DNA of 64,000 nucleotides from Stentor roeselii (Eukaryota > Ciliophora > Heterotrichea > Heterotrichida > Stentoridae). Each line of letters starts with the position of its first letter. The stretch's first letter is position 1. The notes under the pieces were generated by a model, which ran no database searches, was not told the origin of the DNA, and saw only the letters and a list, made by a program, of their open reading frames with translations. The position numbers were made by a program, and so were the translations under genes. Positions 37,385 to 47,075 of the stretch are shown one piece after another. The stretch is from NCBI GenBank assembly GCA_006503475.1, contig RSEH01000162.1:46235-110234 (forward strand), written 5' to 3'.

Positions 37385-38191
37385 CTACTTACCTTTAAAC
37401 ACCGGTTTACGTTTTTCCTTGAAAGCATTTAAAGCCTCGACTCTATCTTCAGTGTTGACGATTTGGGCATAGCAAAGTCCTTCAATGGTCATGGCTCGTG
37501 TCCTATCCAGTCCAAACGCGAGATTAACAGATTTTTTCGCCATTTTAACAGCGACTGGGGCGTTTTGACAGATAAGACTAGCGATTTCAAGAGCTTTGGC
37601 AAGAGGTTCTTCCCCAATATAACTAAAAAGGTCCAGAGCTTTAGCTTGTTCACTGTCATAAATCGCTGAAGTGAAAATCATTTCTTTAGCCTTTGCCAAG
37701 CCAATAGCTCTCGGAAGACGAAAGGTGCCCCCCGCCCCTGGGATCACCCCGATGCTGGTTTCAACGAGACCTACTCTCGCGTTTGGACCTGCCACTCGCA
37801 AGTCGCAGGCAAGAGCCATCTCAAGACCCCCTCCCAGGGCGAAGCCGTCGATGCAGGCAATTGTTGGGATTTCCAGGTCTTCTAACATGTTGAAAGTCGC
37901 TTGGAGCTTCTGGACAAAAGACTTTACTTCGTCTTGAGACATCAATGCTCGCTCTTTTAGGTCGGCTCCTGCACAGAATACTTTTTGAACTGATGATGAT
38001 AAAATTAATACTCGAGAATCTTGGTCGGCTTTTACCTGGATTAAGTTGGATTGCATTTGGTCGATTAGGAGAGTGGATAATGCGTTACGCTTTGAAGGGT
38101 GGTCTAGGGATAGTTGTCGGATGTGAGCGCTTGGACGAGAGAGAGAACAGAGGGACTCGGAAAATGAACGAAGGAGTTTGGGGATTAACAT
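37385..38191 (-). CDS. Enoyl-CoA hydratase/isomerase family protein (AUH/ECHDC2-like), mitochondrial
   Basis: A 268-residue crotonase-fold enzyme. The N-terminal ~20 residues (MLIPKLLRSFSESLCSLSR) are basic/hydrophobic like a mitochondrial targeting peptide. Conserved blocks: HPSKRNALS, the oxyanion-hole segments VFCAGADLKER and DGFALGGGLEMALACDLR, and LVETSIGVIPGAGGTFRLPR with the catalytic Glu. Layout resembles AUH (methylglutaconyl-CoA hydratase) and ECHDC2, in leucine or fatty acid breakdown in mitochondria. Hydratase chemistry on short acyl-CoA is known for the family. The exact substrate is uncertain. Confidence 0.93.
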   Translation of the reverse strand: MLIPKLLRSFSESLCSLSRPSAHIRQLSLDHPSKRNALSTLLIDQMQSNLIQVKADQDSRVLILSSSVQKVFCAGADLKERALMSQDEVKSFVQKLQATFNMLEDLEIPTIACIDGFALGGGLEMALACDLRVAGPNARVGLVETSIGVIPGAGGTFRLPRAIGLAKAKEMIFTSAIYDSEQAKALDLFSYIGEEPLAKALEIASLICQNAPVAVKMAKKSVNLAFGLDRTRAMTIEGLCYAQIVNTEDRVEALNAFKEKRKPVFKGK

Positions 38192-38625
38192 TTATTGGAT
38201 AATTTTTGGGGAAATTGTGGGGATTGAAATTTTGGGGAAGTGGATTTTTTTTAGTTTGATTTTTGGAATTTATTGAAGGTTATGGAAGGATTATTTTTTA
38301 CTGTTGAAAGGATGGGCTATTTAATTGTAAGTTGTGAAATAGCTATTAATTAAGATTGGATTTTAGAGGAATATATGAAAAGTAATTAAAATTATGCAGA
38401 AGTTTTGAGATTAAGGGTAATTCAAATCTTTAATAATTTATCTTAATACTAAATAATTTACTTTATTTCCTGCTTGTTATCCAATTAAAACTCTAACCTA
38501 AACTTTTAAATAAAACTCTAAAAGTTAAACAAATTTTGTTGAAATAATTAATTAAATATCTTGAGCAAATCTGAACATAATTATAGTGTAAATAAAATAT
38601 AAATAACTATCTAACTCCTAGCCAA
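38192..38625. other. Intergenic region, 434 bp
   Basis: Between two minus-strand genes. AT-rich, shifting from G/T-rich at the left to A/T/C-rich at the right. Nothing recognisable. Confidence 0.5.
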
Positions 38626-39432
38626 CTATAAATTCGTGACAGTAACATCAACAGACCCATTCCTATTTTTTTTTTCATTATCCAAGCCACCATCAAACAG
38701 CAAGGCATACTTACTTGTATAATAAACATCCCGTTTCGATTTCTTCTTCGTATAATTCTTATACAACCTCAAAATCGAAGATTTCTGACTTCCTCGATCA
38801 ACTTTTTTCCTATCAAAAGTTGAATCAAACGAATTAAAAAAAACTTTCCTAAACTTTTCCTTATCCCTATCATAACCCAAAGCCACATTTTCATTTTTTT
38901 CACAGAAAAGTTCTCCATGTTCCATATCAAAAGTATCAAAAAAGTCCAAATAAGAAACTCTTCTCTTAATAACTTTCGAATCTTTACAATTTTTCTGTCT
39001 TTTATCACTCAATCGAAACTTCTTCTTAATATCTCCAAGTCCTTCCAATTTTGATTCATTGAAATCATTGGCGGTTGTGAAAAACATCTGCATGTCTGAA
39101 TGACCAGTTTCATTATAATTGTTGTGTTTACCAAAAGGCATTTTAGGAAGTTTTCCCGTTTTTCCTTCATTTTTTGACTTTTGGTCTGAGTTTAAGATTA
39201 AGGAAATCATGTCGAGTCTTGGGTAGCCCAAATTTTTCTTTTCAGGTTTTTCGAGTTTTTGGTTCCTGATAACGTCTTTTTCGAGGCGCGTTATTGAGTC
39301 CCTTCTGATGTGTTCATTTAGAAGCTTTTTGTTCACTGCTGAGATTTTTAGAGTCAGGAGTTTGAAGAAATTTTGGCTTGGGTCTGAAGGGTCTGAATCT
39401 TGGGAATTTGGTTTTTGCTTTGAAGGGTTCAT
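38626..39432 (-). CDS. Hypothetical basic protein, 268 aa
   Basis: No family recognised. Highly charged (Lys/Asp), mostly without hydrophobic core: residues ~1-60 contain a short helix (FFKLLTLKISAVNKKLLNEH), the rest is Lys-rich and probably disordered, with a Phe/Asp-rich segment (YLDFFDTFDMEHGELF) around 160. No membrane or signal segment. Gene status is supported by the long frame and by an ATG in usual context. Confidence 0.6.
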   Translation of the reverse strand: MNPSKQKPNSQDSDPSDPSQNFFKLLTLKISAVNKKLLNEHIRRDSITRLEKDVIRNQKLEKPEKKNLGYPRLDMISLILNSDQKSKNEGKTGKLPKMPFGKHNNYNETGHSDMQMFFTTANDFNESKLEGLGDIKKKFRLSDKRQKNCKDSKVIKRRVSYLDFFDTFDMEHGELFCEKNENVALGYDRDKEKFRKVFFNSFDSTFDRKKVDRGSQKSSILRLYKNYTKKKSKRDVYYTSKYALLFDGGLDNEKKNRNGSVDVTVTNL

Positions 39433-39646
39433 TGTTTATTATCAGTCATTGATAGGATGGATTACTTTATCATTGAATGTATTTTATAAGTGATTAAAGA
39501 ATTTTTGAAAAGGTTTTTTTCTTTTTTGGATATGATGATGGATTGAATGAGGTTAATTATTTTGGAATATTGAACTCTTGAGATTTTTTTGATTATTATT
39601 TGGTTATTGGATTACTTAAGAGCGAATGTGAAAAGGTTATATAAAA

Positions 39647-40780
39647 ATGAGTGAACTTAGTGAAGATTTATCTCCCTCATCTCCAAGCTCGTTTGGCGTT
39701 GAAAGAGAGAAGAGCTTGGTATATAAGGGAGAAACTGAAAGAAATAGCTTAGATGATATTAAAAGGTATCATCCAGGTGTATCCGAAAACCGAATTAATC
39801 TAAATCAAACACATGAAGACATAGATATTGATGAAGAAGAAAAACTTAAAAACTATGATTTTCATGAAAAAAATTACCAAAATCAACCTAATCTGCCTTC
39901 CAAAAGAAAAAGTAAAGATAATGAAAAAAATAGCCTAGTTGATTTTCAACATTCTAATATCGAAATCACTAGTAAAATAAAATCAAACAATAGATCTTCT
40001 TCAAATTTTTCAGATCAAAATTCATCTAGAAGCGAAAAATCTAGACTCATTGAAAGTAATGATCTCGAAGAAAAAAAATCTGAGGAAGACAGCGACGAAT
40101 ACTCAGAAAGCAAAAAATCTGAAAAAATTATCGACGAAGATTCAGAAAATAAAAGCTCTGAAGAAAGGACGGGTGACGTGATTTCTAGTCAAAGGAATCA
40201 TCTAAGACAGAGTAAAAATTTAAAAAAAAGAAATCTTGAAGATAACCCAAACAATTTTTTTTTACTTTTTCAAGAAGAATTAAAGACTTTTAGATTGAGT
40301 TGTTGTGAGAGATTATTTGCGAAGGGTGATAAAGAGATCTGCAAGATTTTTAAATGTTTTGTGCATTTCTCATCTAAAGATAATGGAAGTAAACGACTTA
40401 TAAATAGTGATTTCCCAGAATTTATTATTGATGAAAGCGTTAGAGAAATTATGATTGACATTTCATTTAAGCTTAAAGAAGTTAAGTATAAGAAACTATC
40501 GCTCTATCATTTGAGGTATCTGATTTTTCACTTTCCATCGATAGTAAATGAAAAATTCAAATTGATAAATTACCGAAATATATCAGAATGCACTCAACTT
40601 TCAATCAACTTTATTAATCAAAATAAACAGTCAATAACTACATTAGAACAGTTGATAGTCCTCAATTTTCAATCGTTCATTGTTTATCTTGATTTCATCT
40701 TAGAGAAGAGAGATATTAGACTGGACGAATCAAATATTCAACCTTTATTCATCAGCATATTCTATAGGGAGCACTCCTAA
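39647..40780 (+). CDS. Hypothetical protein with acidic Ser-rich N-half
   Basis: A 377-residue protein. Residues 1-205 are Ser/Glu/Asp/Lys-rich and disordered (SEEDSDEYSESKKSEK). Residues ~208-375 are a hydrophobic, predicted helical domain (FFLLFQEELKTFRLSCCERL, REIMIDISFKLKEVKYKK, LIVLNFQSFIVYLDFILEKR) of unknown family. TATATAAAA immediately precedes the ATG. Base composition is more A/T-rich than neighbouring conserved genes, suggesting weak codon selection. Confidence 0.6.
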   Translation: MSELSEDLSPSSPSSFGVEREKSLVYKGETERNSLDDIKRYHPGVSENRINLNQTHEDIDIDEEEKLKNYDFHEKNYQNQPNLPSKRKSKDNEKNSLVDFQHSNIEITSKIKSNNRSSSNFSDQNSSRSEKSRLIESNDLEEKKSEEDSDEYSESKKSEKIIDEDSENKSSEERTGDVISSQRNHLRQSKNLKKRNLEDNPNNFFLLFQEELKTFRLSCCERLFAKGDKEICKIFKCFVHFSSKDNGSKRLINSDFPEFIIDESVREIMIDISFKLKEVKYKKLSLYHLRYLIFHFPSIVNEKFKLINYRNISECTQLSINFINQNKQSITTLEQLIVLNFQSFIVYLDFILEKRDIRLDESNIQPLFISIFYREHS

Positions 40781-42085
40781 TCAAGTAACCTAGTTAAATA
40801 GTTTCAATTCTTAAATAAGTTTAAAAGTCCTTTTCTGGTCTAACTGATCTGAATACTTTGAAATATTGATAAAGATCTTTTTTTATAAAAACAAAGACAG
40901 TAACTGGTAACAGGAAAAACTATTTTTTATAGTTTTTGTAACTTCAATTTTTTTTATTGGAGAGTCTATATATTATTATTGCTCCTATGTTGTGATAGGC
41001 AGGAAAAATCTTGTGTTGTCGAAATTTTGGTGAGATGATGAGAAAATATTAGAAAGATGAATATAACCCAAACAATATTTATGATATAAAAGAAAATATC
41101 GAGACTCTGGCCAAGTATTATTGAAGAAGATAGCAATCTTGAGAAAAATCACATTCAATTAAATCAAGATAGGCGAATCAAATTAATTGTGAAGATAAAG
41201 GAAATCTGAATAGAGTGATTTCGATCAAGTTATACCTTAAGAATATCATTTCTATAGATAATTCTTCAAACAAGCCTTGTTGTAGGTCATTCTCAGAATT
41301 TAACCTTATATCGAACCAAAGCCTAAAGTTCAAAAATTTTGTCGTAAATCTTCAAGCTCAGAAATAAAAAATAAATTTTAAGCTAAAAAATAGAAAATCT
41401 CCTAAATCTGAATCCATATAAAATTCATGCAAAGGATAAACCAAATATCCCATACATTTAAGTCATGATACTTTTTTTAAATATCCAGTTATCTAAATCT
41501 AGAAGAAATTGAAAATATCTCAGAAATTCTAGCAATAGCTTCCAATAATAAAATGAATAAAATATTATCAGAATGAACTAAATTTAAGAGAAAGTTTATA
41601 GAAAGATTTTTGAAGACTGTACATACAATTTTTATAGTTTTTTTATCAGGGAATTACAAATTTTAAGTATTGGTTTTGTAAAGAGATATGTTTTAAGGAC
41701 AATAAACAGATATATAAGGGTGCTAAGTGTATTTGAAACTATTGAAAAAAAAAATATTAATAAGAGGCATATTATAATAAATTACAGTGATTATCAATTG
41801 AGAGGCTATAATTTAAAATGAATAAATTTCAGGTGATCTTAAACAGAAAGAAACCAGATACTTACTAAAATCATTTAAGGTAGATTTTATTAAATTTTCC
41901 AGTAAGCCAAAAAATCACATGAATGCAATCCAAAAACATAAAAGAATATCCTAAACTCTCAATAACTTTCATAATTCCAATAAACATCTAAACTCAACCA
42001 TAAATCAGTTACTAGTTCTTAATTCCGAATAATCATTGTTCATCTTAATCAACTTAACCTAAAAACCAGATCCAACTAAATAATT
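40781..42085. other. Intergenic region, 1.3 kb
   Basis: AT-rich without a convincing gene. A 14-nt match (ATAACCCAAACAAT, around 41065) to the upstream gene near 40243 and a short open stretch near 41095-41210 hint at a decayed duplicate, but the evidence is thin. Confidence 0.4.
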
Positions 42086-42766
42086 ATGAAAAGGGTCTTT
42101 TTCAGGTTTTTCTCTGATCTAGTCAAAAAGTCCGAAAAGCCTCTGAGAACGTCTCCAGAAACCTATTCATCAATCCAAGACTCAGGGTATTCATCCAACA
42201 TTCCAGCGACTCTCGACCCCAGAAACAACGAACTCGCTTCTAAAGTCTTAGAATCAGGACAAATATCACTTAAAGATGAATCAATTCCTTTCAAATCAGC
42301 CGATCTGTCAGTCTTGAAGCAGTTCGGCGAGGATTCTTTGCAAGCCAACCTGGGTGAAACCAAGCTTTACTCAAATGATGAGATTTTACTTGAAGATGTG
42401 GACCCGAAAAACATTCCACGGGACAAGGAAATTGTGATTTGGCCAAAAAAAGCGCAAATCTTTGCATTTGGAGTCCCTACTGAAGAAGTGGAAGAAAAAA
42501 ATATCCATTCAAAGATCTTTCATGAACGGAAAGCAAGACATGGAGCAAGGTTTACTTGGAAAAACTATTTTTTCACTGCTTGTTTTTTACCTTTCGCTTA
42601 TTTTTTTGCTGTTTTTTTGGAGGTCTTTAGGGAATTTATGTTTGTTAATAGCTTTTATGTGGCGGTTGACAGGGAAAACCTTGAGTTGATCAGAAAAATT
42701 CGATGTGTTCCTGAGATGACTGTCAAGGCCCAAGAAGACTTGCAGAAATATTATCCTCAGAATTAG
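42086..42766 (+). CDS. Probable mitochondrial single-pass membrane protein
   Basis: A 226-residue protein of unknown family. The N-terminus (MKRVFFRFFSDLVKKSEK) is basic and amphipathic, as in mitochondrial presequences. One hydrophobic helix lies at ~157-178 (NYFFTACFLPFAYFFAVFLE), followed by a ~45-residue hydrophilic tail (VDRENLELIRKIRCVP, EDLQKYYPQN). This resembles lineage-specific subunits of ciliate respiratory complexes in size and layout, but no homolog is recognised, so that is only a suggestion. Confidence 0.65.
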   Translation: MKRVFFRFFSDLVKKSEKPLRTSPETYSSIQDSGYSSNIPATLDPRNNELASKVLESGQISLKDESIPFKSADLSVLKQFGEDSLQANLGETKLYSNDEILLEDVDPKNIPRDKEIVIWPKKAQIFAFGVPTEEVEEKNIHSKIFHERKARHGARFTWKNYFFTACFLPFAYFFAVFLEVFREFMFVNSFYVAVDRENLELIRKIRCVPEMTVKAQEDLQKYYPQN

Positions 42767-42916
42767 TGAATAGTTTATTTGAGTTTTTTTTGAATGAAGA
42801 GAGGTTCAAGAGAAAATGCTCATTTCAATGCATTGTTGGATTAGAAGAAAGTTTGTCATGCTCACTTCAATAATATATCTAAAATTTATTAATAACTAAA
42901 TCACTAAACCTTCAAG

Positions 42917-43149
42917 TATCAAAACAAAATTTTCCATCATAAACTTCACTAAAAATAAACCCTTAAACAATTTCTCTCAATCTCATCTTCTCCAAAAAAA
43001 AATCAATTCATAAAACCCAATCAAAATTCCAAAACTCAAAAAAAAATTCCTAAATTTCCTAAAAACCATTCAATCCAATAAAATCTTTTCAATACATCAA
43101 ATCTTATATTAAATCCCTAAAAAAAAATCATCCCAACACTCCTCAATCA
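42917..43149 (+). promoter_or_regulatory. 233-nt G-free tract upstream of RPL8
   Basis: The + strand contains no G from 42917 to 43149, while C remains common (A/C/T only). It ends about 50 bp before the RPL8 start codon. The 42767-43199 interval holds no gene. Placement before a highly expressed gene suggests a promoter role or strand-biased mutation. Function is inference. Confidence 0.6.
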
Positions 43150-43199
43150 GTTAAAAGAAATGATCATAAACAAGCTAATCCTAATCTGATCCATAATAA

Positions 43200-43964
43200 A
43201 TGGGGCGTAGAATTCGAGCTCAGAGAAAAGGTCGCGGAGGTGTGTTCAAAGCCCATGTGACTCACCGCAAGGGCGCAGCAGGTTTCCGAGTTCTAGATTA
43301 CGCTGAGCGGAACGGCTACATCCGAGGCGTGGTAAAAGAAATCATCCACGACCCAGGCCGAGGAGCTCCTCTGGCTAAAGTGCTTTTTAGAGACCCTTAT
43401 CGATTCAGGCAACATGTTGAAACTTTTATTGCTACTGAAGGCATGTACTCTGGACAATTCCTGTACTGTGGCAAAAATGCTCAACTAGTGGTCGGAAATG
43501 TTCTGCCTGTCGGCGACCTTCCTGAAGGAACGGAAGTTTGCAACTTGGAAGAACGCGCTGGAGACCATGGAGCTATTGGTAGAAGCTCTGGAACTACTGT
43601 CACTGTTATTGGACACTCTGATGATGGACTACAGACTAGAGTTAAATTGCCTAGTGGATCTAGAAAAACTATTGATTCTACTTGTAGGGCAATGGTGGGT
43701 ATAGTAGCAGGAGGCAGTAGAAACGAGAAGCCTCTTCTAAAAGCAGGAAGAAGTTACCACAAATACCGAGTAAAAAGAAACTGCTGGCCAAAGGTGCGAG
43801 GAGTGGCAATGAACCCAGTTGAGCATCCACACGGAGGTGGTAACCATCAACACATCGGTCACCCAAGCACAGTGAAGCGAGACGCGCCTCCAGGACAGAA
43901 AGTGGGTCTTGTAGCAGCAAGAAGGACTGGTAAGATCCGCGGAGCGAAAGTAATAAAAGATTAA
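43200..43964 (+). CDS. RPL8: 60S ribosomal protein L8 (uL2)
   Basis: A 254-residue protein of normal eukaryotic uL2 length. The start [20 protein letters not shown] is family-typical, and the diagnostic block [19 protein letters not shown] near residues 205-223 includes the conserved histidine of the peptidyl-transferase region. uL2 holds the subunits together and supports peptide-bond formation. Codons are more GC-rich at both ends, as expected for high expression. No intron is needed. Confidence 0.98.
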   Translation: MGRRIRAQRKGRGGVFKAHVTHRKGAAGFRVLDYAERNGYIRGVVKEIIHDPGRGAPLAKVLFRDPYRFRQHVETFIATEGMYSGQFLYCGKNAQLVVGNVLPVGDLPEGTEVCNLEERAGDHGAIGRSSGTTVTVIGHSDDGLQTRVKLPSGSRKTIDSTCRAMVGIVAGGSRNEKPLLKAGRSYHKYRVKRNCWPKVRGVAMNPVEHPHGGGNHQHIGHPSTVKRDAPPGQKVGLVAARRTGKIRGAKVIKD

Positions 43965-44007
43965 ATTACTAGCTAGAATCACGAGTCCTAAGAAATTTTT
44001 CAAATAA

Positions 44008-45837
44008 ATGGAAAACAAACTTTCAAGAATCAGCGTCGCGGCTAGAGTAAGGCCGATTCTTTCATCTGAAATAAAATCTGGACTTGTTAGCACCTTGCTA
44101 GACATAGACAACTCCTCCTCCTCAATAATGTAATAAAAAATCAGCGTCTCCATGCAAGACCAGAAACTAAACCGAAGATTCCGCTTTGACCACGTTTTCG
44201 ACGAAGGCACTCAACAATCAGAAATCTACGAAACTTTAAAAGTAGACCAGATGATCGACAAGGTGATAAGCGGTTTCAACTCGACAATTTTCGCCTACGG
44301 TCAGACAGGTTCCGGTAAAACATTTACACTAGAAGGCTACAGTTACGACTTAAAGCTGCGACCAATAATAACTTCAGATGACCGAATCGGTTTAATTCCA
44401 AGAGCGATTCGAGGACTCTTCTCAAAGATAAAGTCATTTGAAGGGTCAGTCGAGTACACAGTTTACGTGAATTTCGTTCAAATTTACAGAGAAAACATTT
44501 TTGACCTTTTAAATCCAGCAAATCGCCAAGGAGGTTTAAAGATGCGTTGGAATAAACAAGACGAGTTCTACGTGGTGAACCTTTACTCTTACCCTTGCTA
44601 CGACCCAGAAGAGGTCCTGAACCATTACCACCGAGGTCTTAAAAACAAGATAATGGCAAGTCACAATTTAAACAGCAACTCTTCTCGGTCCCATTGCATT
44701 TTTTCTTTAACCGTTGAAGCCCTTGACAAGTCAGGGCGCATCTTGAAAAGCAAACTTCAAATAGTCGACTTGGCAGGAAGTGAAAAAATTTCACAGACAG
44801 GAAATGAAGGAATCATGTTGAAAGAATCAATTGAAATCAACAAGGCTCTCTTTACTTTAAGACAAGTCATCACTTCTCTGTCAAGTGGAGACTCACATGT
44901 GCCTTATCGTGACTCTAAGTTAACAAGTCTCTTAAAACAAAGCATTGGAGGGAACTCTTATTGTTTAATGATCGCTTGTTTGTCACCAGCTGATGACTAC
45001 CTCGAAGAAAACCTGAGCACTTTAGAATACGCGACCAAAGCAGGGTGCATCTCAAATGAACCTGTCAAAAACGTCGACCCCAAGACCAGAGTGATCAAAG
45101 ACCTGAAGCGAGAAGTGAAAAAACTCAAGAAAGATCTCAACCAAGCTGAAAAACATGTCGACCTGTTAACAGAACTTGTCACTTTAGATAAAAATTCACA
45201 GTTGGCAAGGCTTAGAGAAGTTGAAGAAAAAAGTCGAAAAGTTGGACATGTTCAGAGGATCAAAGCTCTTCGATCGGCTATTGAAGAAGCTGCAAGGACT
45301 TCTGGAAGCTTTAAAATCGCATCGCCTATTAATTCGTTTTCGGATAATTCGAGACTGGCTGAAAGTATGCAGATTATTAAAGACTTGAGGCAGGAAAATG
45401 CTGCTTTGAAACAGGCCTTAGGGCAGAAGAATCAGGTGAGTAGTATGAATTCTTATGAAATTACACAAACTTATAATGAGAATAGGAAATTACGTGAAAA
45501 GGTTGAAATGATGGAAAGGAAATTGAGGAAATTTGAAGTTAGTAAAGAAAGTACTGCGGAAATTTACTCTGATAGACTTTATATTGAACCGAGAAAAGTT
45601 ACTCAGGTGAAAAGTAAAAGTAGGAGAAGGAAACCACCGACTAAGTCAAGGGAAGACTTTTTTATGTATGAGGAGAAGAAACAGTCGGTTACTCAGCCGA
45701 TTCCTGAGTATTCACAAACTGCTCAGCCTATTAGGCCTATAACTCAAGAGTTTCCTCAGTCGAAAGAAGATGCAATCAAAGCCCTCTCCCAGCTCCTTCT
45801 CTCAAGAGCCCGAGCAAAGACCCAAACCTTTACCTAG
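44008..45837 (+). CDS. Kinesin motor protein (N-terminal motor, one 15-nt intron)
   Basis: The start at 44008 gives the kinesin N-terminus ISVAARVRPI. Splicing 44130-44144 (phase 2) joins it to the rest, giving 604 residues. Motor motifs: AYGQTGSGKTFT P-loop (~93-104), NSNSSRSHCIF switch I, LQIVDLAGSE switch II, and HVPYRDSKLTSLL. A coiled coil follows the motor (~330-500), ending in a basic, Pro/Gln-rich tail. The subfamily cannot be fixed by eye. Without the first exon the motor would lack its first beta strand. RPL8 ends 43 bp upstream. Confidence 0.95.
44130..44144 (+). other. 15-nt spliceosomal intron
   Basis: GTAATAAAAAATCAG, phase 2, CAG 3' end, in-frame stop. Removal restores the conserved N-terminus of a kinesin motor. 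Confidence 0.95.
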
Positions 45838-45934
45838 AAAAATCTAGGTTGTACCTTCAATAACCCTAAACTCTCTAAACCCTCCCTACTCCCTAAAAGA
45901 TTTTATTAAATTCCAATCATCCATCTAATAAAAA

Positions 45935-47020
45935 ATGCATAAATGTCAGATATGCTACCAGCCTTACAGCGACTCTTTAAAATTCGCATGTCGCCACCAC
46001 TTCTGCAAATCCTGCATTTTCGAGTACCTAAAACAGCGAGTTCTCGACTCCAACGTTTCATCAATGCCCTGTCCGAACCCATCCTGCCCTTACCTCTTAA
46101 AACAAACCGAAATTCAGCAAAATCTGTCACCAGAGCTTTTCTTAAAATATAAAATTTTTTCCCGAAACCTTGAATTAAGCCAAAAGCCGAATTTGCGGTT
46201 CTGTCCTAAGCCGGACTGTCAAGGGTACGACTTGGGCAGTAGTAAAAAGCGAAAATTGTCTTGCAATGAATGTGGATCTGAATTCTGTTATTATTGCAAC
46301 GAGCCTTGGCATGTGGAATCGTCGTGTAAGAGTAATAATGATTTGATATTTGACTTGTGGTCAGTTAATCATAATGTCCGCCCTTGTCCCAATTGCAGTC
46401 GAAGGATTGAAAAAGCGGGAGGATGTCCTCAGATGGACTGCCCTGTTTGTAAGTTTAAATGGTGCTGGTACTGCGGGGCAGGACTCACTGATGGACATGA
46501 CCCGATGTTTTGTATTTTTGCTCAGGAAGCATGGCAACTTCGTTATTGGTTTTTGACTTTTCTTGTTTTGGGATATGTCACTGTGCCTTTTGGACTTGGA
46601 CTTTTTTTGATACATGTCGGGCAGAATTATTTGACTGATAGTGACAAGGAAAGTAAAATCATTTCTAAGGTTATTAGGTATAGGGTTGTTACTTATCCTA
46701 TTGTTGTTTTGGTTTCACCTGCTTTGACTGTTTTTTTATTGGTTGCTTCTGGATTTTTTGTGGTTTATATCAATAAAATTGCTTTTAGACCTTATAACAC
46801 TGGGTGTTATAGTAGGACTTTTAAAAGTAAGAGCTCTAGATGTGTGTTGATGTTCTTGGTTGCTGTTATTACTACCTGTGTTATTAGCACTTTAGCTCTT
46901 ATTGTTTATGCATTGATGCCTGTGATTGGATTTGTCTTGTTGATTAAAAGGATATGTGATGATGTTAAGACTTGTAGGAAAAAGGTATCGACTCAGGCTA
47001 AGGGTTATACGGAGATTTAA
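45935..47020 (+). CDS. RBR E3 ubiquitin ligase with C-terminal membrane helices
   Basis: A 361-residue RING-IBR-RING protein. RING1 (~4-45) is CQICYQPYSDSLKFACRHHF followed by CKSC. The IBR lies at ~70-128 (RFCPKPDCQGY, CNECGSEFCYYC). RING2 (~150-180) is CPNCSRRIEKAGGCPQMDCP, with the catalytic Cys in AGGC, then CWYCG. RBR ligases form a thioester on that Cys. The usual His two residues later (GCxHM) is Gln here (GCPQM). Three or more hydrophobic segments follow (~205-235, 255-280, 310-340), as in the RNF144/RNF19 groups anchored in endomembranes. Confidence 0.93.
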   Translation: MHKCQICYQPYSDSLKFACRHHFCKSCIFEYLKQRVLDSNVSSMPCPNPSCPYLLKQTEIQQNLSPELFLKYKIFSRNLELSQKPNLRFCPKPDCQGYDLGSSKKRKLSCNECGSEFCYYCNEPWHVESSCKSNNDLIFDLWSVNHNVRPCPNCSRRIEKAGGCPQMDCPVCKFKWCWYCGAGLTDGHDPMFCIFAQEAWQLRYWFLTFLVLGYVTVPFGLGLFLIHVGQNYLTDSDKESKIISKVIRYRVVTYPIVVLVSPALTVFLLVASGFFVVYINKIAFRPYNTGCYSRTFKSKSSRCVLMFLVAVITTCVISTLALIVYALMPVIGFVLLIKRICDDVKTCRKKVSTQAKGYTEI

Positions 47021-47075
47021 AAGAACCAATGAGTAAAATTTACTCATAAGTAACATCCTAATAGTTAATTAATAA

